Both the position numbers and the translations under genes were made by a program. A stretch of 19,736 bases of DNA from Gammaproteobacteria bacterium UBA2955 (GTDB lineage Bacteria > Pseudomonadota > Gammaproteobacteria > Pseudomonadales > Azotimanducaceae). The notes under the pieces are model-generated. The model did no database searches, was not told where the DNA came from, and was given only the letters and a program-made list of their open reading frames with translations. Within the stretch, counting starts at the first letter, position 1, and the number at the start of each line of letters is the position of its first letter. Shown one piece after another: positions 1 through 9,033 of the stretch. Location: contig DEBN01000181.1 in NCBI GenBank assembly GCA_002348825.1, forward strand, positions 15,606-35,341, read 5' to 3'.

Positions 1-133
1 CCCGCGCTGCAGCGGTTCGACCCTGCTGCGCCGAAGACTCAGCAACCCCACTGCGCGGGTACCATACATCAATACCCATATCCGCAAGCATACGCGTCTG
101 CCGTTGGGTCAATTGAAGCTTATTCGTGGTCAC
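1..133 (-). CDS. HolD-like protein, N-terminal part (possible DNA polymerase III psi subunit), cut by window edge
   Basis: A 44-codon open frame runs off the left edge on the minus strand. It starts at a GTG with a purine-rich GAGAAGAG about 9 nt upstream, and an in-frame TGA six codons before the GTG excludes a longer start. The N-terminus contains LADMGIDVWYPR near residues 16-27. This resembles the start of E. coli HolD, which as I recall has LGITQWSLR at a similar place. HolD is the psi subunit of the DNA polymerase III clamp loader, linking it to chi and SSB. In Pseudomonas I recall a HolD-like gene just before rimI in this part of the chromosome. The match is one short motif, so the assignment is tentative. 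The alternative is an unrelated small hypothetical protein. That a gene exists here is more certain than its name. Confidence 0.5.
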   Translation of the reverse strand, partial: MTTNKLQLTQRQTRMLADMGIDVWYPRSGVAESSAQQGRTAAAR

Positions 134-197
134 CAGCGTGGTCTCTTCTCAAACACTCGCATAGTAGCGCAGACAGGCGAGCCGCGGACAGCGCCAG

Positions 198-821
198 CTA
201 AGCTGAACGACGTCGCTGCCAATGATAAACAATTCGCTCCGCCACTAAGCCGATATAGATCAGCAAATAGATCGCTTCTGCCAAGCCACTGTCCTTGCGC
301 AGCCACAGCAAATGGACGATTGCGAAAAAAGTAGCGACGTAGATTAATCGGTGCAGTCGACGCCAGTTTTCTTTGAGGCGGCGACGCCAACCGCGGGTCG
401 ATGTCAGCGCCATCAGTAGCAACGCCAGAAACGCTCCAATACCAGCGGTAATATAGGATCGATATACGAAGTCATCGAGCAACACTGCAAGCTGAAACTG
501 CGCGTATAAGCCGGCGTAGGTGAGCACATGCAGACAAACATAGATGAACGCAAATAAACCAATAAATCGGCGGTGCTGGCCCAGCCACGGCCAGCCCAAC
601 CTGCGTCTCAGAGGTGATACGGCAAACGCGAGTAACACTAGGATCAGCGACCACTCGCCGAGGTAATGCAGCAGCGCCTCAGTCGGCTCGGTGCCGAGTC
701 CAGAATTGGTTTGCTGAAGCTCTTTTATGATTAATACGCCGAGCCACAAAAGTGGCATGGACAACGCAACCCAGAGAGTCGTTTTAAGCCAGCGGGGGTT
801 CGGCAGGCTTAACCCCTTCAT
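198..821 (-). CDS. msrQ: MsrQ, haem-binding membrane subunit of the MsrPQ methionine sulfoxide reductase
   Basis: This is the inner-membrane cytochrome b-type partner that passes electrons from the quinone pool to periplasmic MsrP. The 207-residue protein has about six hydrophobic segments. Three histidines at residues 98, 157 and 170 (in CLHVLT, RRLHRL and AIVHLL) have nearly the spacing of the E. coli haem-ligand histidines 91, 151 and 164. The C-terminus is basic, as expected for a cytoplasmic tail. I chose the ATG at 821 because it forms a TGATG stop-start junction with msrP. A TTG one codon earlier would also keep the frame. The length fits the family, about 200-210 residues. The overlap implies translational coupling to msrP. 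Confidence 0.93.
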   Translation of the reverse strand: MKGLSLPNPRWLKTTLWVALSMPLLWLGVLIIKELQQTNSGLGTEPTEALLHYLGEWSLILVLLAFAVSPLRRRLGWPWLGQHRRFIGLFAFIYVCLHVLTYAGLYAQFQLAVLLDDFVYRSYITAGIGAFLALLLMALTSTRGWRRRLKENWRRLHRLIYVATFFAIVHLLWLRKDSGLAEAIYLLIYIGLVAERIVYHWQRRRSA

Positions 822-1750
822 CAATAGAACTTGCGCAGATCCATACCGCGATACAGGTCCGCAACCTCTTCAGCATAGCCATTAAAAGGCAGTGTCGGTC
901 GCCGGTTCGGATCAAATATTGAGCTGGGTAAACGTCGCTCACTGGCCTGACTCCAACGTGGATGATCTACCGCTGGGTTCACGTTGGCGTAAAAGCCGTA
1001 CTCATGGGACGCCAGCGCTTGCCAGGTATTTACCGGCTGACGCCTACTAAAATGGATGCTGACAACGGATTTAATGCTTTTGAATCCGTACTTCCATGGC
1101 ACCATCAGCCGCCACGGCGCGCCGTTCTGATTAGGCAGTTCTTTCCCGTATAAACCGACCGCCATGATGCTTAATGGATGATAGGCCTCATCCATACGCA
1201 GCCCTTCAAGATACGGCCAGTCTATGCTGGAAAAGAAAGAACGCTGTCCAACCATTTCTTCAGGCCGGTACAGGGTCTTGAACACCACATATTTGGCATC
1301 ACCTGTAGGCTCGAATTGCTCTAGCACCTGTTTAAGCGGAATGCCCATCCAGGGAACAACCATGGACCAGGCCTCGACACAGCGAAATCGATAGATGCGC
1401 TCCTGCGGCGTCAGTCCCTTAATAATGTCCTCAAAAGCGAAATCACCAGTCTTTTTCGCCTCGCCAGATACCGAAACCGTCCAGGGGTCTGTTGTCAAAG
1501 CGCCGGCATTCTCAAACGGATCGGATTTTCCCGTACCGAATTCGTAAAAATTATTGTACTGAGTGACGATCTGCTCGGGTGTGACGTCGTCATCTTCCTG
1601 CAACCCCGCCTTCACGATAGGCGCAGGCAAGCCAAAACCAGCGGCAGCGATGATCGCCGCGCTCTGACCCATAAATTTGCGTCGCTGCAGATAGATTGTT
1701 TCCGAGGTGATCTCTGAACTTGGAATATCAGTAGGTTTCCGGATCAACAT
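821..1750 (-). CDS. msrP: MsrP, periplasmic molybdopterin-dependent protein-methionine-S-oxide reductase
   Basis: This is the catalytic subunit that reduces methionine sulfoxide in periplasmic proteins (family also called YedY, sulfite-oxidase fold). The 309-residue precursor has a twin-arginine signal with RR at residues 23-24 (QRRKFMG), a hydrophobic stretch and an APIVKA region near residue 48, so Tat export is expected. Cys124, in YRFRCVEAWS, is the likely molybdenum-ligating cysteine. The later VPWKYGFKSIKS, YANVNP and DHPRWSQA segments and the FNGYAEEVADLYRG tail match E. coli MsrP. An AGGA 8 nt before the ATG supports the start. It precedes msrQ with a 1-nt stop-start overlap and follows pssA by 48 bp. 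The placement after ilvC-pssA is, from memory, the same as in Pseudomonas. Confidence 0.96.
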   Translation of the reverse strand: MLIRKPTDIPSSEITSETIYLQRRKFMGQSAAIIAAAGFGLPAPIVKAGLQEDDDVTPEQIVTQYNNFYEFGTGKSDPFENAGALTTDPWTVSVSGEAKKTGDFAFEDIIKGLTPQERIYRFRCVEAWSMVVPWMGIPLKQVLEQFEPTGDAKYVVFKTLYRPEEMVGQRSFFSSIDWPYLEGLRMDEAYHPLSIMAVGLYGKELPNQNGAPWRLMVPWKYGFKSIKSVVSIHFSRRQPVNTWQALASHEYGFYANVNPAVDHPRWSQASERRLPSSIFDPNRRPTLPFNGYAEEVADLYRGMDLRKFY

Positions 1751-1798
1751 AACTTCGTCCTGGATTGCTGTGATCGCTCAGCCCGCAGGCTCTGACGC

Positions 1799-2611
1799 TT
1801 ACCGAGCCGATCCTTGATGTCTAAAGTGTCGCCACAACGCTTTTAGAGGCCCTGAGATGGAGTACGCAACGCACAAAGTCAGCAATACCGCGGGCGGATC
1901 TACCGTTACAACCGCAAAACCCAGCGCGATCAGCACCATAGTGACGAAGGGAATCCGCTCTCGCAGGTTAATGCTTTTGGGTGAGTAATAACTGAAGTTC
2001 GAGACCATCAAAAGCCCAGCCAGACCTGTAACCAACGCCATGACACTGGCCAATACAAACGACGGTTGCGCCACGTCATTCGACAACGCTACCCAAATGC
2101 TGAAGGTAACCAAACCCGCGGCAGAAGGGCTGGCGAGCCCCGTGAAATTGGCACTGTCGCTTTCGGTGTTAAATCGCGCCAAGCGCAGCGCAGCGCAAGC
2201 CATGTACACAAACGTAGCCACCCAACCAAACTGCCCGAGACTAGACAGACCCCAAGAAAACGCGACCACCGCAGGCGCTACACCAAATGCAACCATATCG
2301 GAGAGGCTGTCGTACTGAGCCCCAAACGCGCTTTCCGACATGGTGATTCGAGCCACTCTGCCGTCAGCAGTATCCAAAAACATCGCGATAAAGATCGCCA
2401 AAACAGCCGGCAAAAAGTCGCCATTCATCGCCGCGATGATGGCGTAGAAGCCTGCGAACAGCGCACCGGTGGTAATGACATTGGGCAATAAAAATATGCC
2501 CTTGCGACGCAACGAGGTATCTACCGCATCGGTATCCTCAACGCCGCCCGGCTGGGTCTCCTGCTCTTCCGAATCCACCGCTCGGAGAGGTTGTTTATCT
2601 TTCGACGCCAC
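1799..2611 (-). CDS. pssA: CDP-diacylglycerol--serine O-phosphatidyltransferase (CDP-alcohol phosphotransferase type)
   Basis: This membrane enzyme makes phosphatidylserine from CDP-diacylglycerol and serine, the step before phosphatidylethanolamine. The 270-residue protein carries the complete CDP-alcohol phosphotransferase motif: Asp80, Asp83-Gly84, Ala87-Arg88, Gly97, Asp101 and Asp105, with canonical spacing. About 35 hydrophilic N-terminal residues precede seven to eight hydrophobic segments. This is the integral-membrane type found in Pseudomonas and Bacillus, not the phospholipase-D-type PssA of E. coli. The start is GTG at 2611 with GAGG about 7 nt upstream. It begins 17 bp after the ilvC stop, so it probably belongs to the ilv transcription unit. 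I see no terminator between them. Confidence 0.95.
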   Translation of the reverse strand: MASKDKQPLRAVDSEEQETQPGGVEDTDAVDTSLRRKGIFLLPNVITTGALFAGFYAIIAAMNGDFLPAVLAIFIAMFLDTADGRVARITMSESAFGAQYDSLSDMVAFGVAPAVVAFSWGLSSLGQFGWVATFVYMACAALRLARFNTESDSANFTGLASPSAAGLVTFSIWVALSNDVAQPSFVLASVMALVTGLAGLLMVSNFSYYSPKSINLRERIPFVTMVLIALGFAVVTVDPPAVLLTLCVAYSISGPLKALWRHFRHQGSAR

Positions 2612-2628
2612 AAAGCACCTCGGTGCGT

Positions 2629-3720
<1,092 letters not shown>

Positions 3721-3773
3721 TTATTTTTTAGCACTTTTTGGTGCCTTACTTATTGCTATCGTTGCTGCCCTGT

Positions 3774-4256
3774 TCAGCTCGCACCACCGCGGCTGATTCC
3801 GGAGACGCCGGAGCGTACAACCTCGACAATGCTCACATCATCTATGGCGCGAATAAATGCGTCCAATTTATTGCTCGGTCCAACCAACTGAATGGTGTAG
3901 GTGGCCGACGTTACTTCGATAATCTGCCCGCGAAAGATATCCGCAGTACGTTTGACTTCTTGACGGGCATCGCCCTCCGCGCGCACTTTGATCAATAAAA
4001 GTTCGCGTTCTACATAATCGCCGTCGCAAAGATCCTCTACGCGCACGACCTCGATGAGTTTATTCAGCTGTTTGATAATCTGCTGAATCTTACTGTCGTC
4101 ACCCCGCGTGGTAAGCGTCAATCTGGACAGCGTCGTATCTTCTGTGGGTGCGACGGCCAAGGACTCGATGTTGTAATTCCGCTGCGCAAACAAACCAACC
4201 ACACGCGACAGAGCGCCCGCTTCGTTTTCGAGCAAAACGGAAAGAATATGCCGCAT
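3774..4256 (-). CDS. ilvH: Acetolactate synthase small (regulatory) subunit
   Basis: This regulatory subunit of acetohydroxyacid synthase stimulates the large subunit and confers valine feedback inhibition. The 160 residues match the family (E. coli IlvH 163). An N-terminal ACT domain occupies roughly residues 3-75, beginning [18 protein letters not shown] with GLFAQRNYNIESLAV after it. A C-terminal small-subunit domain follows, including IIEVT and SNKLDAFI. The start ATG overlaps the ilvI stop as TAATG, so the two subunits are translationally coupled at equal stoichiometry. The alternative symbol ilvN is equally valid; ilvH is used because the partner is most like E. coli IlvI. Confidence 0.96.
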   Translation of the reverse strand: MRHILSVLLENEAGALSRVVGLFAQRNYNIESLAVAPTEDTTLSRLTLTTRGDDSKIQQIIKQLNKLIEVVRVEDLCDGDYVERELLLIKVRAEGDARQEVKRTADIFRGQIIEVTSATYTIQLVGPSNKLDAFIRAIDDVSIVEVVRSGVSGISRGGAS

Positions 4257-6025
4257 TAGCTGGACTCCGCTGCGGTTGTTTTGCTTAACACCATGTCACG
4301 CATCGCACCGCCTTTTATCGCCATGGGGTAAACATGTTCATGCGGATCAACCCACACATCAACGAAGACCAAACGGTTCCTGTTTGCCTCGCTAAAGGCC
4401 TCTTCCATTGCCGCGTCTAGCTTCGTCGCATCGACCACTTTGATCCCCACGTGACCGAACGCTTCGATCAGAGTTTTAAAGTCGGGCAATGAATCGCTAT
4501 AGGTGCTCTGCGAGTGTCGTCCGCCATATTGCATGTCTTGCCACTGCTTAACCATGCCCAGAGCCTGATTGTTCAAGTTAATAATCTTGATCGGCAAACC
4601 GTACTGCAGACAGGTGGAGAGTTCCTGCATATTCATCATAAACGAGCCTTCCCCCGTAACGCAGGTAACTGTCGCCCCCGGGTTGCCCATTTGCACGCCC
4701 ATGGCAGATGGCAATCCAAATCCCATCGTGCCGAGTCCGCCGGAGTTAATCCAACGCCGTGGTTCGTCAAAGTGATAATACTGGGCGGCGAACATCTGAT
4801 GTTGACCCACGTCCGAACACACAAAAGCGTCTCCGCCGGTGACTTTGTACAGGCTCTGAATGGCTAGCTGCGGCAAAATAGGTTTATCCGCTTGGGCCTG
4901 CAAATTGTGATTCAAGCCGTTTTCCGCACGCCAGTATTCGAGCTGTTGCCACCAGCTTTTCAGACCTTCTTCGCGATCCTTTAGAGCAGACTTTTGCTGA
5001 CTCTTAAGCGCTTGCGTTAAGCGAGTGGACAATTGCTCTAACACCCAAGCGCCGTCGCCAAGCAGGGGGATATCTGCGTCGATGATCTTGTTAATGGACG
5101 CTGCATCTATGTCCATATGGATGATGGTCGCCTTGGGTGAAAACTTATCCGGATTATTCGTCACCCGATCATCGAACCGCGCACCTAACGCGATCACCAA
5201 GTCGGCACCATCCATAGCCATATTTGCTTCATAGGTCCCGTGCATGCCCAGCATACCGAGGCTCAAGGGATCGGTGCCTGGGAAGGCCCCCAGCCCCATC
5301 AGCGTCGAAGCGACAGGAGCCCCTAACGTTCTGACCAGATCGCGCAAGTGTTCGCAGGCCGAGGCCAAAATAACGCCTCCACCAACATAAAAGACTGGCT
5401 TTCGCGCTGCCAGCATGGCGTCCACCGCACGATCAATTTGCGCGCTATCACCGGTAACAATCGGGTTGTAAGAACGCATGCTCACCGAATCCGGGTACGC
5501 GTAGGCAAATTGCTCGAACGGATCCGTCGTGTCCTTAGGTACATCGATAACCACTGGCCCGGGGCGACCAGTTGTAGCGATGTGGAAGGCCTTTTTAACC
5601 ACACCGGGAATTTCTCCAGCATCGCGCACCAGGAAGCTATGTTTTACCACCGGGCGCGATATCCCAACCATGTCCGTTTCTTGAAATGCATCGGTACCAA
5701 TCAAATCTCTAGGCACCTGCCCAGAAATTACGACCATCGGAATGCTGTCCATATACGCCGTGGCGATCCCGGTAATCGCATTCGTCGCACCCGGTCCTGA
5801 AGTTACAAGTACCACGCCCGGACGCCCGGTGGAGCGTGCATAACCGTCGGCCATGTGCGTTGCCGCCTGTTCGTGGCGAACTAAAATATGCTCGATCTTT
5901 TGTTGCCGAAATATGGCGTCATAGATGTGCAGTGCTGAACCGCCAGGGTAGCCGAAGATGTACTCAACACCTTCGTCCTGCAGCGATCGGATCAACATAT
6001 CTCCGCCCGACAGTTGTTCTGTCAT
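4256..6025 (-). CDS. ilvI: Acetolactate synthase large (catalytic) subunit
   Basis: This thiamine-diphosphate enzyme condenses pyruvate with pyruvate or 2-ketobutyrate, the first committed step for valine, leucine and isoleucine. From the ATG at 6025 it has 589 residues. Visible are FGYPGG, catalytic Glu52 in [16 protein letters not shown], the central FAD-binding region with [13 protein letters not shown] and [27 protein letters not shown], and the C-terminal ThDP motif from GEGSFMMN to NLNNQ. I prefer 6025 because AGGA lies 8 nt upstream and [10 protein letters not shown] aligns with the usual MEMLSGAEM start. An ATG at 6031 and a GTG at 6067 are also in frame. A consensus-like promoter and a leader lie upstream, and ilvH follows directly. 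Confidence 0.96.
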   Translation of the reverse strand: MTEQLSGGDMLIRSLQDEGVEYIFGYPGGSALHIYDAIFRQQKIEHILVRHEQAATHMADGYARSTGRPGVVLVTSGPGATNAITGIATAYMDSIPMVVISGQVPRDLIGTDAFQETDMVGISRPVVKHSFLVRDAGEIPGVVKKAFHIATTGRPGPVVIDVPKDTTDPFEQFAYAYPDSVSMRSYNPIVTGDSAQIDRAVDAMLAARKPVFYVGGGVILASACEHLRDLVRTLGAPVASTLMGLGAFPGTDPLSLGMLGMHGTYEANMAMDGADLVIALGARFDDRVTNNPDKFSPKATIIHMDIDAASINKIIDADIPLLGDGAWVLEQLSTRLTQALKSQQKSALKDREEGLKSWWQQLEYWRAENGLNHNLQAQADKPILPQLAIQSLYKVTGGDAFVCSDVGQHQMFAAQYYHFDEPRRWINSGGLGTMGFGLPSAMGVQMGNPGATVTCVTGEGSFMMNMQELSTCLQYGLPIKIINLNNQALGMVKQWQDMQYGGRHSQSTYSDSLPDFKTLIEAFGHVGIKVVDATKLDAAMEEAFSEANRNRLVFVDVWVDPHEHVYPMAIKGGAMRDMVLSKTTAAESS

Positions 6026-6063
6026 GTTCATATTCCTAGTTGGCAACTTATCGGTGTTGCTGC

Positions 6064-6172
6064 TCACCCTCGCGCAGCCTCTGCGCGCTCCGGGTCCTGC
6101 AGCTTTTGCGCGTTAACTGATTGATTTATTTCAGGAAGACCGACGCCGATTTCTCCGACCAATCTTCGAAGG
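6064..6172 (-). promoter_or_regulatory. Leader of ilvI with possible leader ORF and hairpin
   Basis: Between the predicted ilvI promoter and the gene lies a leader of about 145 nt. It contains a 32-codon open frame, from a TTG at 6162 to a TGA at 6064. Its first 16 codons include seven for Leu, Val or Ile (LVGEIGVGLPEINQSV). Its stop overlaps a GTG at 6067 that is in frame with ilvI. Near its end is a perfect 7-bp inverted repeat, CGCGCAG-N3-CTGCGCG (6071-6087). No T-run follows the hairpin, so it is not an ordinary intrinsic terminator. The TTG has no convincing Shine-Dalgarno sequence. The codon richness suggests an attenuation-type leader, but this is inference and could be chance. Confidence 0.25.
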
Positions 6173-6178
6173 GCGGCT

Positions 6179-6207
6179 ATTCTTGTGATTCCGTCCAGCT
6201 ATGTCAA
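6179..6207 (-). promoter_or_regulatory. Predicted sigma70 promoter of ilvI-ilvH-ilvC
   Basis: On the minus strand a perfect -35 TTGACA (6202-6207) is followed by exactly 17 bp and AAGAAT (6179-6184), a 4/6 match to the -10 consensus. It lies just past the stop of pgeF and reads toward ilvI, placing transcription start near 6172. It probably drives ilvI, ilvH, ilvC and perhaps pssA and msrPQ. Confidence 0.6.
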
Positions 6208-6226
6208 TGATCCCCGCATTTACCGG

Positions 6227-6985
6227 TTAACCGTTTTTCAACATAACCACACTGGCCATACGCCCGGTCGTCGCCTGTGCGCCGCATTCTACCGTAGTCT
6301 GGCGATGAGAATAAAAAACCGGGTCGGCATAGGTACAACGCTCGGCCGCCGCAATTTGCACAACGCCACAATTATGCAGACGTCTGCGGGTAAACAGAAC
6401 GAGGTCCACCAGACGTTTTGCCGCGTCTCGTGGATGCTCAAAAACTGCCTCCGGGCACAGATCCTGAACCGCGCCCCAGACATCACGCCCAACCTCAAAA
6501 TGATTGACACTGATGCAAGGCCCGATCCACGCCTGCAGTTCCTCGGGTTCTGCCGGCAATGTACTGATCAAGGCATCGATAACGCCATCTATAAGACCCC
6601 GCCAACCCGCGTGCGCCGCTGCCACAAGCTCGCCTCGACGATGGGCAAATAACACTGGCACACAATCTGCGGTTTGAACGGCCAGCGCAATGCCAGCCTG
6701 GTCTGTCCATACCGCATCGGCGACGGGCGTGTGGTTCGTGCTCATCGCAGAAGCGTACACATTAGCAACGCCGTGGGTCTGCCGAATCCATTGCACCGTG
6801 GCGCGACGACCGGTATTGACGCGCGCTAGCGCTTCACATAAGCGTTCACGATTGCTCAGCCCAGCTTGCGATGTCGCCATGGTGCCATCTCGACCCTGCA
6901 GACCTTCATTGGTGGTCGTAAGACCGATCAAGTTGTCCTGCGGCGTCACCCACTGTGCAGGCATACTGGGGTAATCAATCTGCAT
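6227..6985 (-). CDS. pgeF: PgeF/YfiH-family multicopper-oxidase-like (laccase-domain) enzyme
   Basis: The family is described as a peptidoglycan-editing enzyme and also as a purine nucleoside phosphorylase / polyphenol oxidase of the CNF1/YfiH fold. The three metal-site residues are present: His71 in IRQTHG, Cys108 in QTADCVPVLF and His125 in AAAHAGWRGL. They match E. coli YfiH His71, Cys107 and His124 almost exactly in position. IGPCISVNHFEVG follows. From the ATG at 6985 it has 252 residues (E. coli about 243). A start at 7021 is possible, but it would overlap rluD by 47 bp and add an unmatched N-terminus. With 6985 the overlap with rluD is 11 bp. The rluD-pgeF pair is common in gammaproteobacteria and is probably cotranscribed. 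The true physiological substrate is unsettled. Confidence 0.92.
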   Translation of the reverse strand: MQIDYPSMPAQWVTPQDNLIGLTTTNEGLQGRDGTMATSQAGLSNRERLCEALARVNTGRRATVQWIRQTHGVANVYASAMSTNHTPVADAVWTDQAGIALAVQTADCVPVLFAHRRGELVAAAHAGWRGLIDGVIDALISTLPAEPEELQAWIGPCISVNHFEVGRDVWGAVQDLCPEAVFEHPRDAAKRLVDLVLFTRRRLHNCGVVQIAAAERCTYADPVFYSHRQTTVECGAQATTGRMASVVMLKNG

Positions 6986-7925
6986 CGTCAGCCAATACCC
7001 TGGCCAATCGAACAATGTCATCCGGCAATGCGGCGCTAAAACTCACGGTCTCCGCCGAACGCGGATGCTGAAACCGCAATTTTGCGGCATGCAATGCCTG
7101 CCGCGGGAAGCCATGCACGGTTGCAACGGTAACGCCGTCCGCCCCGCGCGGCACAATGCGGCGCCAGCCGTATTGGCTATCGCCAATCAACGGAAACCCT
7201 ATGCTTTGCATATGCACACGAATTTGATGGGTGCGGCCGGTCGCTAACTGCACGTCCACCATCGAGTGCGCTCGATACCTCTCGCGCACCCGAATGTGGC
7301 TTAACGCCGGTTTACCATCATCGCGAACAGCCTGTCGGGTACGATGCTTAGGATCCCGGCCAATGGGCCGATCGACATCCTGACCGGCGATCATAACGCC
7401 TTCACACAGAGCCACGTAACTGCGCTGTACCTGTCGCTGTTGGATGCTCTCCACCAACGTCCGCAGCGCCCGTTGAGACGTCGCAACCACCATCAGGCCG
7501 CTGGTGTCCTTGTCCAAACGGTGCACGATACCCGCCCGCGGTAAGGTGTGTAATGCCGGTCGGTAATTGAGCAAGCCATTCACCAACGTACCCGATCGAT
7601 TTCCCGCTCCTGGATGCACAACAAGCCCGGCCGGCTTGTTGATGAGCAGCACATCGTCGTCTTCATACACCACGTCCAGCGCGATCTGTTCCGCCTGCTC
7701 CCACATTTCGCCAACGTCTTGCGGTGCCTGCAGGTGCAGCCACTCTCCGCCCAGCACTTTGTGCTTGGGCTTAACGATGGCTCCATCGAGGGTCAGCATA
7801 CCCTGCTGAATCCAGCCGGTGAGTTCGGCACGAGAGAAGTCGACAAACAGCGTCGCCGCAACTTTATCGACACGTTGGCCACCTTGTTGTAACGGAATTT
7901 GAAATTTTTGTTCAATCAGGCTCAT
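6975..7925 (-). CDS. rluD: 23S rRNA pseudouridine(1911/1915/1917) synthase
   Basis: The enzyme converts uridines in the helix 69 loop of 23S rRNA to pseudouridine late in 50S assembly. The 316-residue protein has an N-terminal S4 RNA-binding domain at about residues 16-65 (RVDKVAATLF to GGEWLHL). The RluA-type catalytic domain follows, with INKPAGLVVHPG at 95-106 and the catalytic loop HRLDKDTSGLMV, where Asp138 corresponds to Asp139 of E. coli RluD. GRTHQIRVHMQSIGFPLIGD lies further on. The start is ATG at 7925, with only a weak ribosome-binding site. It is divergent from bamD and its 3' end overlaps pgeF. Other RluA paralogues are possible, but the length and neighbours favour RluD. Confidence 0.94.
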   Translation of the reverse strand: MSLIEQKFQIPLQQGGQRVDKVAATLFVDFSRAELTGWIQQGMLTLDGAIVKPKHKVLGGEWLHLQAPQDVGEMWEQAEQIALDVVYEDDDVLLINKPAGLVVHPGAGNRSGTLVNGLLNYRPALHTLPRAGIVHRLDKDTSGLMVVATSQRALRTLVESIQQRQVQRSYVALCEGVMIAGQDVDRPIGRDPKHRTRQAVRDDGKPALSHIRVRERYRAHSMVDVQLATGRTHQIRVHMQSIGFPLIGDSQYGWRRIVPRGADGVTVATVHGFPRQALHAAKLRFQHPRSAETVSFSAALPDDIVRLARVLADDAD

Positions 7926-7930
7926 TTGGC

Positions 7931-7958
7931 TTGCAACCCTACCGAATTTGGTAAAAAT
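7931..7958 (+). promoter_or_regulatory. Possible bamD promoter
   Basis: In the short gap between the divergent rluD and bamD genes, TTGCAA (7931-7936) is followed by 16 bp and AAAAAT (7953-7958). Each box matches four of six consensus positions, and the pair reads toward bamD. The surrounding AT-richness is modest support. No equally good pair was seen toward rluD. Confidence 0.3.
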
Positions 7959-8010
7959 AGCGACTCCATAGGGCCGTCGGGCCTCCGCTTATCCTTGTGT
8001 GCGCACATTC

Positions 8011-8961
8011 ATGGCTTTCAATATGACCCGTAACGAAACCGCTGGTGCCTTTTTTGGTCAAACGCTGCAACAAACGTCGGCGACCCTGATCGTTTGCCTG
8101 TCACTCAGCGCCTGCAGTTGGATGCCATTTTTCGGCGATAAAGAACAACAAGACATCGAAGAAATAGAGACTACCGAACAAAAGGTCTATGCCCGGGCGC
8201 AGAGGTCGCTGCGGAGCTCCAATCATACGTCGGCCATCGACCAGCTAGAGTTATTAGAGGCCCGATTTCCGTTCGGCCAGTTCGCCGAGCAGGCGCAACT
8301 GGAACTGATCTATGCCCGCTATATGACCTACGACCTCGAAGGTGCGCGCTCTGGCGCAGACCGTTTTATTCGCCTGCACCCTGGGCACGACAGCGTCGAT
8401 TACGCCTATTACCTCAAAGGGCTGTCGGCGTATCGCGAGAGCAATAACCTTCTAGACAGCATTCTGTCCCAGGACCCCGCACGACGCGACATGGCGCCCT
8501 TGCGTGAGGCGTACGCGGATTTCGCTGTACTCCTCAATCGGTTTCCCGACAGCCAGTACGCGCCCGATGCGCAACAACGCATGGTTCACCTGAGGAATGT
8601 ATTGGCCCGCTCAGAACTGGCTGTTGCGGACTTTTATATGCGACGCGGCGGCTATATCGCGGCAAGTAATCGTGCGAGATTCGTTTTAGAGAATTACCCT
8701 GACACCGATTCTCGTGACGACGCATTGGCGACCCTGGTGGAATGCAACTGGAAGCTCGACCTCAAAGACGAGGCAAACCGAGCGCTACGCGTGCTGGCGC
8801 TCAACCACCCCGAGTACGAAAATTTTGATGATGCCGGCAATTTCGTATTGGCCGAACGCATACGCAACCGAGACCGGTCTTGGGCCAACATCATGTCCCT
8901 TGGCCTCCTCGACAAGCCGGAAGCGCCAGCGCCGATCACTATTGTAGCCCCAGCCGAATAG
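8011..8961 (+). CDS. bamD: BamD, outer membrane protein assembly lipoprotein
   Basis: This essential lipoprotein of the BAM complex helps BamA insert beta-barrel proteins into the outer membrane. The N-terminus has a hydrophobic stretch ending in a lipobox, LSAC, with the lipidated cysteine at residue 35 of the chosen start. It is followed by WMPFFG and an acidic linker. The rest consists of tetratricopeptide-like helices with typical BamD segments such as YARAQRSL, LEARFPFGQFAEQAQLEL, SVDYAYYLKGLSAY and LLNRFPDSQYAPDAQQRM. At 316 residues it is longer than E. coli BamD (about 245) but close to the Pseudomonas homologue ComL. The start is uncertain: GTG at 7999, ATG at 8011 and ATG at 8023 share the frame and none has a clear Shine-Dalgarno sequence. 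The neighbour rluD is its usual divergent partner. Confidence 0.93.
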   Translation: MAFNMTRNETAGAFFGQTLQQTSATLIVCLSLSACSWMPFFGDKEQQDIEEIETTEQKVYARAQRSLRSSNHTSAIDQLELLEARFPFGQFAEQAQLELIYARYMTYDLEGARSGADRFIRLHPGHDSVDYAYYLKGLSAYRESNNLLDSILSQDPARRDMAPLREAYADFAVLLNRFPDSQYAPDAQQRMVHLRNVLARSELAVADFYMRRGGYIAASNRARFVLENYPDTDSRDDALATLVECNWKLDLKDEANRALRVLALNHPEYENFDDAGNFVLAERIRNRDRSWANIMSLGLLDKPEAPAPITIVAPAE

Positions 8962-9033
8962 CCGAAAACGCACCGACAAATACGCCGCGGGCGAATATCT
9001 AAAGCAACCGCTGGGCCTTAGGCTCTTGCGTGC

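Noticed and set aside
6026..6067. 14-codon N-terminal extension of ilvI from the GTG at 6067
   Set aside because: The ATG at 6025 has a well-spaced AGGA and matches the family start; the extension has no counterpart in homologues I recall.
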